A stretch of 10,826 nt of DNA from positions 1-10,826 of the forward strand of contig CALCJH010000167.1 in the NCBI GenBank assembly GCA_937967775.1. The letters run 5' to 3'. The stretch is from an uncultured bacterium (GTDB lineage: Bacteria > Armatimonadota > UBA5829 > DSUL01). Below the pieces are notes generated by a model. It worked only from the letters and a program-made list of their open reading frames with translations. It was not told the origin of the DNA and searched no databases. Shown here in pieces: positions 1-7,115 of the stretch. The translations under genes were made by a program, and so were the position numbers. How positions within the stretch are numbered: position 1 is the stretch's first letter; each line of letters starts with the position of its first letter.

Positions 1-412
1 AGACACCGTCGCTTCCCACCTTCCATTCGCTGACCCGGCGGCCCCCGCTCAGGACGGGCAGCTCTCCGGGAAAGTTCCGAATGATGGTGGGCGATGCAGG
101 CGTGCCAGAGTCCTCCGGCGTCAGGACGATGGGCTCGCGCAGATAGTGAATGCCTCCGCGTACATAAACGGTGGCCGGTCCGGCCATATCCGGGTCCATC
201 CGCCTGAGTTCCCGTATTGCGGCCAGCGCCCGCTGTACCGTGGCAAATGGACCGTCCATCCTGCCCGCATCCGGCTCGGCGAGCTTCCCGGACCACCGGT
301 CGTCCCCAGCCAGCGACACATAGAACCGTGTCTCCTCCGCTGCCTGAGCCATCGCCGCCCCTCCCATCAACACATGCACGGCTGCCACGATGAGCGTTGC
401 TCTCCAGTCCAT
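1..412 (-). CDS. Secreted right-handed parallel beta-helix protein, GH141-like (5' part only)
   Basis: The first 137 residues of a larger protein run off the left edge. Residues 1-24 form a signal peptide (MDWR n-region, hydrophobic core, Ala-Gln-Ala before the likely cut), so the product is exported. The mature start has FYVSLAGDDRWSG (30-42), then DGPFATVQRA (53-62), TVYVRGGIHYL (81-91) and LTPEDSGT (97-104). This order is the usual opening of large right-handed beta-helix proteins related to GH141 and polysaccharide lyase-like folds: an FYVS-x-NGND-like strand, a PFATL-like segment, a VYLRGG-Y-L strand and TPEDSGT. The ATG at 412 has a GGGAGG ribosome-binding site 7 bases upstream (420-425 on the plus strand). 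It lies 82 bases after the membrane protein gene, in the same direction and with no convincing terminator between, so the two are probably co-transcribed. Catalytic residues would lie outside the window, so enzymatic activity cannot be judged. Confidence 0.82.
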   Translation of the reverse strand, partial: MDWRATLIVAAVHVLMGGAAMAQAAEETRFYVSLAGDDRWSGKLAEPDAGRMDGPFATVQRALAAIRELRRMDPDMAGPATVYVRGGIHYLREPIVLTPEDSGTPASPTIIRNFPGELPVLSGGRRVSEWKVGSDGV

Positions 413-435
413 CGCAAGTCCTCCCACGTGTCAGG

Positions 436-474
436 CCCTTCGGTTTTCGGGAAGGGAAGTCCTGCTGAAAGCAG
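436..474 (-). other. Two small hairpins in the gap before the beta-helix gene
   Basis: In the 82-base gap, CCCTTC (436-441) is complementary to GAAGGG (451-456), a 6-bp stem with a 9-base loop. CTGCT (462-466) pairs with AGCAG (470-474) around a 3-base loop. Neither is followed by a T-run on the minus strand, so they are unlikely to be intrinsic terminators. They could shape mRNA processing between the two genes, or be chance. Confidence 0.2.
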
Positions 475-494
475 ACAAGGCAAGCGCCCGCGCC

Positions 495-2426
495 TCAGTG
501 AAAGATCTGGTGGACAGGAACCTGGAAGATCACGCCGATCAGGGACCAGACCGCTCCGGCAGTATAGTCTCCAAGCACCAGGCCCAGGAAGAAGGGCAGC
601 GTCTTGCGATACAGCTTCAGTCCGCCCCCGTGCAGCACCGCCCACTTCAGCGCCCAGGCAACGAAAAACGGGAACCAGAGCCAGCGCATCTCGCTTGCCA
701 TACAGTAGCCCAGGGGGTGGAAGGGGAACCAGGGGAATCGCGCCCGCAGTGCCGCCAGCAGACCGGTGAAGCCGGCGGCTCCTCCCACCACAGCCCACCG
801 GGTGGGCTCCGCGGTGAAGCCCGGGTCCAGTGCGGTGGAGAGCCAGCCGTACGCCTCAATGCCGGTCCAGACCGCGAAGCCGTAGCATCTCGAAATGCCG
901 TCCCGGTAAAAAATGTCCAGGCAGGCCCACATTCCCACGAAGGTAGCTATGGCGAAGGCGGCCAGCATGGGGACGATAAGGCTGCTCAACTTCATGCCAT
1001 TTTCTTGTGCAAGCTTGAACGCCTCGAACTGGCTGGGCATGGGGTGGCTCCGGTTCAGGCGCCAGTACCAGTGGCTGGCAGCGGCCAGTGCCAGGTTCGT
1101 TGGGCCCAGCACGTGGGAGTCGAATAGCCGCATCAGATTCATCGGCTCAAGGTCCCAGGCATTATGCTGACCGCCCGCCTCGGCGCGCACCCGGGTGATG
1201 CTCAGCGACAGCAGCAGGTATATCAGCAGAATCACCACCACCCAGATCAGGCTCATCCCGGCCATCAGCCAGAACCCGCCAAAGACAACCATTCCACCCA
1301 GCAGCCCCCATACCGCCAGTCGGTAGGACATCGGCTCGCCCGAGTCATCCACTTTCTCGAATCCCATGGCGGCCCGGAGGATGCGGATTAGATATCTGCG
1401 ATACAGCACAACGAGCGAGATGCCGAATGCAAACCAGGCTCCCATGCCCTGCTCGTGAATGAACGGGAAGTCCGGAATGTTCCCGTATCCCGCCACATAC
1501 CCCGCCACCGATTGAGCACGGTAGAAAAGATAGAAGAACCAGCAGGAAAAGGAGACGTCCAGCGGCACCAGATAGGCCAGCCCAATACCGAATGGATACC
1601 ACGCGATCCACACCGGAGCGGCTGACCACGGAGGGGTAGGGAACTGGAAGTATCGGGCGCGCACCTGCAGGTGCGGCAGGTTCGGATACCAGACGTGAAG
1701 GCCGTTCAGCAGGCACAACCCGGCCGCCAGCAGGAAGCCTGTCCACAACGCTCTGGAACGTATTATGGATCCCGGCGCATCCGCCTGCGTCAGCTCTAGA
1801 GGGAGCCGCACGATCGGGAATGATAGCTTCGTCTCATCCATCCACGCCCGCCGGACGATGACCGACAGGCAGAGCATCACCCACCCGATGGAGAGGATGA
1901 ACACCGACCAGAAGGCGAGCGGCGCCAACCAAGCCCTCAGCACCTCCGGGTCGGTCAAAGAGCGGCTGCCCCCGTAAAATGCCCCCTCCATAACCTCGCG
2001 ATCCCAGACGAACAGCCATTTCGGCAAGTGCGGGAACATCAGCTCTTCCCACCGATTTTCGGGGGTGGCATACCAACTCGCCCAGCCCAGGGTGCTCATC
2101 AGGTTGATGATGAAGTCGTGCGTCGCCACTGTGCACGACATCACCAGCATCACATAGATGATCACCAGGTCCCCCCGCGTGAAGGCGAGCCGCGGCATCC
2201 AGCGCCTCAGCGCAGCATTCAGCGAGGTAAGGGCGAACAAGTAGAACACCGGAGTGACGAACAGGGGGTTAAGCGTAAGCACAACATACCACCTGAGCTC
2301 CGCCGCCAGCACCCAGTAGACGTTCAAAGGCACCAGCAGCAGGCCCAGAATCAGCCCGCGGCGCGTGATACGGCTTTCGCGCGTGTCGCTTCCGCCCTGA
2401 GTGTTTCGAGAAGAGGTCTCTGTCAC
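495..2426 (-). CDS. Polytopic inner-membrane protein, DUF6785/DUF6784-like, function unknown
   Basis: This 643-residue protein has about 12-13 hydrophobic segments, including roughly 24-42, 46-68, 86-104, 165-190, 226-242, 275-300, 325-345, 370-410, 480-503, 543-560, 580-600 and 607-632. A charged, probably cytoplasmic N-terminus precedes the first. I recognise the general pattern of the uncharacterised DUF6785/DUF6784 proteins: RVRAEAGGQHNAWD (412-425), FEAFKLA (467-473), FPFHPLGY (567-574) and a C-terminal KLYRKTLPFFLGLVLGDY (604-621). SFPIVRLPLELT (202-213) and the RxRAEAG stretch recall oligopeptide-transporter (OPT) signatures, so a transport role is possible but is inference. The start is GTG. 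No ATG, GTG or TTG lies upstream before the in-frame TAA, and the nearest GGAGG is a distant 13 bases away. A 33-codon open frame ends in an overlap (GTGA) with this start, so coupling is likely. The promoter at 2549-2577 serves it. Confidence 0.8.
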   Translation of the reverse strand: MTETSSRNTQGGSDTRESRITRRGLILGLLLVPLNVYWVLAAELRWYVVLTLNPLFVTPVFYLFALTSLNAALRRWMPRLAFTRGDLVIIYVMLVMSCTVATHDFIINLMSTLGWASWYATPENRWEELMFPHLPKWLFVWDREVMEGAFYGGSRSLTDPEVLRAWLAPLAFWSVFILSIGWVMLCLSVIVRRAWMDETKLSFPIVRLPLELTQADAPGSIIRSRALWTGFLLAAGLCLLNGLHVWYPNLPHLQVRARYFQFPTPPWSAAPVWIAWYPFGIGLAYLVPLDVSFSCWFFYLFYRAQSVAGYVAGYGNIPDFPFIHEQGMGAWFAFGISLVVLYRRYLIRILRAAMGFEKVDDSGEPMSYRLAVWGLLGGMVVFGGFWLMAGMSLIWVVVILLIYLLLSLSITRVRAEAGGQHNAWDLEPMNLMRLFDSHVLGPTNLALAAASHWYWRLNRSHPMPSQFEAFKLAQENGMKLSSLIVPMLAAFAIATFVGMWACLDIFYRDGISRCYGFAVWTGIEAYGWLSTALDPGFTAEPTRWAVVGGAAGFTGLLAALRARFPWFPFHPLGYCMASEMRWLWFPFFVAWALKWAVLHGGGLKLYRKTLPFFLGLVLGDYTAGAVWSLIGVIFQVPVHQIFH

Positions 2427-2524
2427 TGAAGCCAGAGGTCCTCCGTCCTCCGGGTAGAGCCGGAATGGAGCGGCCTGATCGAGGAGACGGCCGGGAAAAT
2501 TGCTAGCGTGAGAAATCTGTTCAT
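2423..2524 (-). CDS. Candidate leader ORF of 33 codons overlapping the membrane protein start
   Basis: An ATG at 2524, about 18 bases after the predicted transcription start, opens a 33-codon frame beginning MNRFLTLAIFPAV and ending LWLQ. Its TGA (2425-2423) shares bases with the GTG start of the membrane protein (2426-2424), giving GTGA. It has a weak CAGG 10 bases upstream of its ATG. The predicted peptide has a hydrophobic N-terminal half and no homologue I recognise. Its plausible role is to bring ribosomes to the poorly marked GTG start. It could also be a chance open frame, since stops are rare in GC-rich DNA. Confidence 0.35.
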   Translation of the reverse strand: MNRFLTLAIFPAVSSIRPLHSGSTRRTEDLWLQ

Positions 2525-2548
2525 CAGGCGATTACCTGCCCCCGCGCC

Positions 2549-2577
2549 ATACTATCACCCCCTTCAAACTCTGTCAA
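2549..2577 (-). promoter_or_regulatory. Sigma-70-type promoter for the membrane protein / beta-helix unit
   Basis: On the minus strand, a perfect TTGACA -35 (2577-2572) is followed by a 17-base spacer and TAGTAT as the -10 (2554-2549). Transcription should begin near 2542, leaving a leader of about 115 bases before the GTG at 2426. It lies between the sensor gene and the membrane protein gene, making the latter pair an independent unit. Confidence 0.7.
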
Positions 2578-2635
2578 TGCCTCCCAAGACCATGCGCACA
2601 GACCGCAGAAGGAAGTGCTCCTCGGTCGACTTCAG

Positions 2636-2672
2636 ACTCAGCCTCCGAGCCTTAGCCTCCGGCTCCCTGAGT
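2636..2672 (-). terminator. Possible terminator-like hairpin just after the sensor gene
   Basis: Immediately after the TAG stop (2676-2674), ACTCAG (2636-2641) pairs with CTGAGT (2667-2672), and inside it GAGCC can pair with GGCTC. The GC-rich stem directly after the stop fits a termination or 3'-protecting hairpin. However, no T-run follows on the minus strand, so this is not a canonical intrinsic terminator. Confidence 0.3.
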
Positions 2673-2673
2673 T

Positions 2674-3831
2674 CTAAACCGCAACAGGCTCCGCCAGCCT
2701 GGCAGCTGGCGTCTCCCCCAGCGACTTCTGGAGCCAGACCGTGGTCCCTTCGGTGCCGGTGGCCAGCCGCAGAAGATCGGCCGAGTCCAGCATAATGGTG
2801 AATCCCAGCCCCATGGAAGCCTTGGTGGTGAAACCTGGAAGGAGGGCGATGCGCGGGATGGCAAAAGTGTCCATGCCCTTGCCGTGGTCCACAACGGCCA
2901 CCCACACCGAGTGGTCATCCGCACCCGCGTAAAGGAATCCGCCGCCGGCGTGTTTGACCGCGTTGGCAAGCGCCTCGCCCACCGCCAGCTCGAAGCGCTC
3001 TAGACGTTCTCCCGTGAGGCCGCGGCGGCGGCAGTAGTCCATCGCCTGATGACGGACCCGCGAAAGATGCTCTGGACCGGGCAACCGGGCGGAGAACTCG
3101 GCTCCCGCCAGCCACTCCGGCGCCTCATCTTCTTCACCCAGCATGAAGTGTCCGCCTGTGACGGCGAGGATGGTCTCGCGGTAGAACTGCCGCTTGTCGC
3201 GTTCGGCCTGCTTGAATGCCTGCTGGCGTTCCTGCTCCTCACGCCGCCGCTCGGTCAGGTCGCGGGCTATGGCCAGGCATACCAGCTCGCCACCGACCCG
3301 CTCCGTACGGGCGCAGATCTCAACGGGAATCTCCTCCCCGTTCCGCCGCACCAGCACCGTCTCGAAGACCGCATCCCCCTCGCGCCAGAGCCGTTCAAGC
3401 GCCTTCAGGGTGGTGGGGCGCTCCCGGGGCGGCACCAGCTCTGCCGGGGTCATTCGGAGCAGAGCGTCGTGGCTGTAGCCGGTCTCCCGGACGGCCGATT
3501 CGTTTGCGTCCAAGAACGGGCCGGGCAGACCCTCCTCTGTCATCTGGAACAGAAAAATGCCGTCGTTGATGCTGGAGAACAGCAGGTGGATCCGCGACTC
3601 TGCACGGTAGATGCGATGGATGCTGGCGCGCACCAGGGCGTACAGGGCAACAGACGTCACCGCGACGAAAAGCAACCCTTTCAGCACCGAAGACAGAGTG
3701 ATCTTCGCCACCTGGTCGCCCGGCGACACCAGCCCGAACAGCAGCCAGTCGGACGTCGCAACCCACAGGGCGGCCGCTGACGCGTATATGAGCGCGATGC
3801 GAAGCGCTGGACGGTTGACCGACTCTCTCAT
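2674..3831 (-). CDS. Membrane-anchored PAS sensor with RsbW/SpoIIAB-like ATPase domain
   Basis: The 385-residue protein has two membrane segments (about 12-35 and 44-67) of the ALIYA..ALWV..SDWLL type seen at the start of many bacterial sensors. A PAS domain follows (about 77-193, with NGEEIPVE and ARDLTERR at its end), then a charged coiled coil (about 191-218) and a C-terminal GHKL ATPase domain (about 255-369). That domain has the N box ELAVGEALANAVKHA (281-295, E286 and N290), the G1 box DHGKGMD (315-321) and the G2 GLGF (341-344). No histidine H-box is visible. The domain therefore resembles the HATPase_c_2 anti-sigma-factor/serine-kinase group (RsbW, SpoIIAB) more than a histidine kinase. 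It probably senses a signal through PAS and phosphorylates or binds a partner protein, but no STAS antagonist, sigma factor or response regulator lies in the window. The ATG at 3831 has GAGGA 9 bases upstream, inside a potential hairpin. Confidence 0.82.
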   Translation of the reverse strand: MRESVNRPALRIALIYASAAALWVATSDWLLFGLVSPGDQVAKITLSSVLKGLLFVAVTSVALYALVRASIHRIYRAESRIHLLFSSINDGIFLFQMTEEGLPGPFLDANESAVRETGYSHDALLRMTPAELVPPRERPTTLKALERLWREGDAVFETVLVRRNGEEIPVEICARTERVGGELVCLAIARDLTERRREEQERQQAFKQAERDKRQFYRETILAVTGGHFMLGEEDEAPEWLAGAEFSARLPGPEHLSRVRHQAMDYCRRRGLTGERLERFELAVGEALANAVKHAGGGFLYAGADDHSVWVAVVDHGKGMDTFAIPRIALLPGFTTKASMGLGFTIMLDSADLLRLATGTEGTTVWLQKSLGETPAARLAEPVAV

Positions 3832-3838
3832 AGCCCCG

Positions 3839-3956
3839 GGTCCTCACCCTCAGGACCGGAATGATGGCGCTCGCCACCAGCTTTCTGCTGTCCTTTGCAT
3901 TCCTGCGCCTGTGCGAGGATTGTCGCGGGACACTGCGAATCATTCCGGGTCCTGAG
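3839..3956 (-). promoter_or_regulatory. Leader inverted repeat with alternative hairpins over the sensor ribosome-binding site
   Basis: In mRNA orientation, arm 1 (3956-3939) begins CTCAGGACCCGG. It is the reverse complement of arm 2 (3865-3849) except for one extra C, giving a 17-bp stem with a 73-base loop. Arm 2 contains GGTCCT (3857-3852), which can instead pair with AGGACC (arm 3, 3844-3839) across a 7-base loop. Arm 3 carries the AGGA of the ribosome-binding site for the ATG at 3831. Arm 1:arm 2 pairing would free the site, and arm 2:arm 3 pairing would hide it. This resembles a translational switch, but no known riboswitch class is recognised. An alternative reading is a DNA operator, since a -10-like TAATAT (3965-3960) abuts arm 1. 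Confidence 0.45.
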
Positions 3957-4045
3957 AGCATATTACCCGTTTTGAAGGCTTCCGATTGCCTTCGCGGGCT
4001 TAGCGGGTTAAGAGATCGTGTCTATGCTTGTCGCAACAAATCGCG

Positions 4046-4984
4046 TCAGTCCAGCCGCAAGATGTCGCCCCAGTCGCGCATCCGGACCAGCCGGCGGGTA
4101 TCGGTCCAGCCGGTGGGTACGCTGCCTTCCACAATGCCGGTCACTGCGCACAGGTCCCCCAGAGCCACTGGCAGCGACGAACCGGGGCACCGGACCATCA
4201 CGCCGCGCCGTCCAGCCAGATCCACTACGCCGGAGCCATCGTCCACAAAGATCACCGTTCCCAGCACGGCGGTCACTCGTCCCACGATGGTCACCAGTTG
4301 TCCCACGTTGTTGACGCCGAAGCCGTCCCGCGCTCCGGCCAGATATGGGGCCACCGGGCCGCCGCCCACCTGAATTCCCCGCATTCTGAGACCCGGAAGC
4401 ATAACAGGGGCGACATCCACCCGTGTGATGGACGCCTCCGCCACCGTGCGTTCAGCGTTCACGCCGCTCAGCACCCGGGTGCGGGCTTTGCCGGACACGT
4501 TCACGGTGTCGCCAACGGACACGCCCGATGCCACGCCCTCCACGCGGACTCCCGCCGAGCGGTCCGGCTCGGCGACGTAGGTTGCCCCGTCGGCGGGGAA
4601 TACGGCGGTGACGACCTTTCGGAGCAGTGTCACCTGCGCGTTCTCAGGAAGCAGTTTCACCGTGCCGCAGCGGTCGCCGCCCTGGGGCTGTGTAGGGCGG
4701 CCGAGAGCCTGGACAGGTGCCGAGGGCTGATCGCTTGAGTCCAGCGCAAAGGCGGTGTAGTAATAAACCGCGCCGTTCATCAGCCCGGAATGCACGAAAG
4801 AGTCCCACGCGCCCGGGGAGCCGGGACGATCGCAGACGAGCTCGCCGTCAAAGGGGCTCTGAGGATATCCGTCCGTGCGCACCCGCACCACCGCCCGCGC
4901 GAAGGTGCCGGTGGGATTCTGCCACGTCAGCCGCACGGCGGTATCCAGGGATTGGACGGAAAAATTCTGCAGCGGGGGAGGCGG
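4046..4984 (-). repeat. Shared C-terminal module, copy 3 (FnIII + OB + OB) in the GH5 gene
   Basis: This region encodes residues about 366-677 of the GH5 protein. It aligns end to end with the C-terminal parts of both propeller proteins. Shared landmarks are a Cys before the first OB domain (C471), FP-DG--Y-DP-RS-G-RV, a VGGG...PYL..DG.GVN linker (571-590), VDDGSG, GVMVR and PTGWT-RRL near the end. DNA similarity is also visible, for example around the PTGWT codons. Confidence 0.85.
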
Positions 4985-6079
4985 TGCGCCCGGGAAGAAA
5001 CGGGTCTGGAAATTGTCCCGGTAGTGCGCGCCCGCCGGCTTCAGGCTGTAGTCATAGCGCCAGAGCCCGAAATAGTTTTCGAAGCTTTCGTTCGGGTTGG
5101 TGGTGTAGTTCTTGGCATCGTAGGTCATCCACTGCAGGCAACCCGCGATGTCATGATTCTCGAACGCCTGCAGCCACTGCTGATACATCGTCAGCTGCTG
5201 GGTCTCGGTGTAGTCCCAGATCAGCACCCCGTCCCGGTTGCAGGGAGTGGGATTGGTGGGCCAGCCGAACTCCTGGGCCAGAATAGGCTTCTGATTCGCA
5301 CCCATCAGCGACTTGATGACCGGAATCTCGGTATTGTTGGTGATATGGGACCAGTATGAGTGAAAGCAGACGATGTCCACGAAGCCCAGGACATCCTTGT
5401 TGTTTCGGTACCAGCGCATCCCGACCGAAACGGGATGGTGGGGATCGATGGTGCGGATGTGCGCCGCCATCCGACTGAGCCAGTTGACAATCCTGTCCCG
5501 CTGCACGGGAGCCTGATCCCAGTCATCGAAGCCGCCGATCGAACTGGGGTGGTCGGGCTCGTTTTTTACATCCCACATAAACACGTAGGGGTTGTTCTTC
5601 AGGCGCCCGACGATGGCGTTGAGATAGCTCTTGTGCTCGATCTCCCTCTGGGTCCCGGCAAGGGGATAGCTGGTCTCCCAGTCAAAGAGGGTAACGCAGC
5701 TGCGGATGCCGTTCGCCCCCAGATGATTCACCAGCGATTCCAACTGCTGCAGTCTGGTCTCCGGCGGATTCGGACCGTTCCAGCCACCGTGCGCGTAAGG
5801 CACCAGAATGCGGACCGCATTCATCCCGAGCGACCGCATGCGGCTGGTGTCGGCCACAATGGCGTTCCAGTTCCAGTTGGTCCACATAGCGGCCCACATC
5901 CCGTCGCGGGGATAGTAGTTGGTCCCCTTGATGCGGATGGGTTGACCGTATATGGCCAGCTTACTGCCTTGGACGGCCACGAAGCCGTACGGCGGGTTTT
6001 GAGGGGACGCCGCCGCGGGGACCCAGCCGATGACCGGAGCCAGCAATGCTCCGGCCAGGATGATGGCAACCAGTTTCAA
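4046..6079 (-). CDS. Secreted GH5-like glycoside hydrolase with FnIII and tandem OB-fold C-terminal module
   Basis: The 677-residue protein starts with a signal peptide (1 to about 24), so it is secreted. Residues about 30-360 look like a family GH5 (clan A) TIM barrel. The usual conserved residues are present: R90 (AVRILVPY), the acid/base E174 in WDVKNEPD (N173-E174-P175), H240 and Y242 (FHSYW), the nucleophile E270 in ILAQEFGWP and W318 (LQWMTY). The enzyme therefore appears intact, probably cutting a beta-linked glucan or mannan, although the substrate cannot be read from sequence. A Pro-rich hinge (about 365-369) leads to a FnIII-like domain (370-462), an OB-like domain (471-555), a Gly-rich linker and a second OB-like domain (593-677), the module shared with the two upstream genes. 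The start is TTG, with GGAGA 11 bases upstream. A 29-codon frame overlaps it as TTGA. It is the last gene of the three-gene unit. Confidence 0.85.
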   Translation of the reverse strand: MKLVAIILAGALLAPVIGWVPAAASPQNPPYGFVAVQGSKLAIYGQPIRIKGTNYYPRDGMWAAMWTNWNWNAIVADTSRMRSLGMNAVRILVPYAHGGWNGPNPPETRLQQLESLVNHLGANGIRSCVTLFDWETSYPLAGTQREIEHKSYLNAIVGRLKNNPYVFMWDVKNEPDHPSSIGGFDDWDQAPVQRDRIVNWLSRMAAHIRTIDPHHPVSVGMRWYRNNKDVLGFVDIVCFHSYWSHITNNTEIPVIKSLMGANQKPILAQEFGWPTNPTPCNRDGVLIWDYTETQQLTMYQQWLQAFENHDIAGCLQWMTYDAKNYTTNPNESFENYFGLWRYDYSLKPAGAHYRDNFQTRFFPGAPPPPLQNFSVQSLDTAVRLTWQNPTGTFARAVVRVRTDGYPQSPFDGELVCDRPGSPGAWDSFVHSGLMNGAVYYYTAFALDSSDQPSAPVQALGRPTQPQGGDRCGTVKLLPENAQVTLLRKVVTAVFPADGATYVAEPDRSAGVRVEGVASGVSVGDTVNVSGKARTRVLSGVNAERTVAEASITRVDVAPVMLPGLRMRGIQVGGGPVAPYLAGARDGFGVNNVGQLVTIVGRVTAVLGTVIFVDDGSGVVDLAGRRGVMVRCPGSSLPVALGDLCAVTGIVEGSVPTGWTDTRRLVRMRDWGDILRLD

Positions 6080-6165
6080 GATATTCTGTCTCTCCTGTCC
6101 TTTTGCGCCCGCTCTGTCTGTTCGCGGGCCTCTGCTTCCGTCGCGCTCCTGATTTGATAGTCCAT
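6076..6165 (-). CDS. Candidate leader ORF of 29 codons overlapping the GH5 gene start
   Basis: An ATG at 6165 opens a 29-codon frame in the 118-base gap between the second propeller gene and the GH5 gene. The peptide begins MDYQIRS and is then very rich in Glu, Arg and Lys, so it would be hydrophilic and helical. Its TGA (6078-6076) overlaps the TTG start of the GH5 gene (6079-6077) as TTGA. I see no good ribosome-binding site for it, and I do not recognise the peptide. It may only serve translational coupling, or it may be a chance open frame. Confidence 0.28.
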   Translation of the reverse strand: MDYQIRSATEAEAREQTERAQKDRRDRIS

Positions 6166-6197
6166 ATTTATGAGAGATTCGTTCCGCAGATTGCCTC

Positions 6198-7115
6198 TCA
6201 GTGAATTTGCAAATCCTCTGCTGACCTCATAAAGAGGAGTCTTCTGTTTGTGGTCCAGCCTGTGGGGATGCTCCCGGTGACGACGCCGCTTGCCGTGACC
6301 ATCTGTCCTACGGTCACAGGCGGAGCCCCGGAGGGCCACCGGACCATTACCCCGGCACGGCCCGCCACGTCCGGCACCGCCTCCCCGTCATCCACATAGA
6401 AATACTGCCCCACCACCGCCGTCACCCGTCCCGTCACGCTTGCCAGGAGGCCCATAGAGTTGACGCCGCGTCCGTCGCGGACTCCCGGGAGATAGGGCGG
6501 AATCGCTCCACCCCCCACGTGGGATGTCCGCATATGCAGCGGGACAGGGGGGGCACCCGTGGTTGTGACGGATATTGTTTCGATGCGCAGCTGCCTCTCG
6601 GATGGGACAGTGCCGATATAGCGGGTCTCCATCGTGCCAGAGACATCCACCCGGTTTCCCACGGAAAGCGGGGGAAGGGATCCCCCAAGACGCAGACCTC
6701 CGGCGCGGTCAGGATCCTGGATGTATGCGGATCCGTCCGAAGGGAAATACGCCGAGACGATTTTGCCGCTCAGAGCCGTCCACGTGCCGTCGGGCAGCAG
6801 TCGGGCCTGAGTGCACGGCATTGGTTGAGGTGTCGCCTGCACTGAAGCAGGGCCGGAGTATGTTCCGTCGAGCGCCCGCGCGAACACGGAGTAGAACAGG
6901 GTCGTATTGGGCGCCCCCTGATGAATGTACGAAGACTGTGACCCTGGTGAAGCCGCGACCTCCGTCAGCCTGGTTCCGTCCGAAGGGTTCGTGGGGTAGC
7001 CGCCCAATTTGAAGTTGATGACGGCCGAGTTCACCCGCGGGTCCGTCGGATTGGTCCAGGAGAGCCGGACGGCGCGGTCGCCCGCATCAGCCTTCAGGCT
7101 GGTCACCGGCGGCAA
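6198..7115 (-). repeat. Shared C-terminal module, copy 2 (FnIII + OB + OB)
   Basis: This region encodes residues about 377-681 of the second propeller protein. It is homologous to copies 1 and 3. The linker VGGG...PPYL.GVRDG.GVN is at 576-595. This copy departs from the others in two places: VDDGEA replaces VDDGSG, and GVMVR is followed by Trp (W636) where the other two copies have Cys. Confidence 0.85.

Noticed and set aside
390..1127. Long plus-strand open frame inside the membrane protein gene
   Set aside because: It is antisense to a well-supported membrane protein with family motifs. The translation is compositionally odd and has no recognisable domain. Such frames are common in GC-rich genes.
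3839..3956. Inverted repeat as the ends of a small mobile element
   Set aside because: No target-site duplication flanks the arms, and the enclosed 73 bases contain nothing resembling an element. Overlap with the ribosome-binding site makes a regulatory reading better.
3974..3993. Hairpin GAAGGC/GCCTTC as a terminator for the three-gene unit
   Set aside because: On the minus strand the stem is followed by AAAAC, not a T-run, so it does not fit an intrinsic terminator for these genes.
4008..4036. Possible promoter TTGCGA - 17 bases - TCTTAA ahead of the sensor gene
   Set aside because: The -10 matches only three of six consensus bases. It is kept only as a reminder that the sensor promoter is unresolved between this and the TAATAT at 3960-3965, which lacks a -35.
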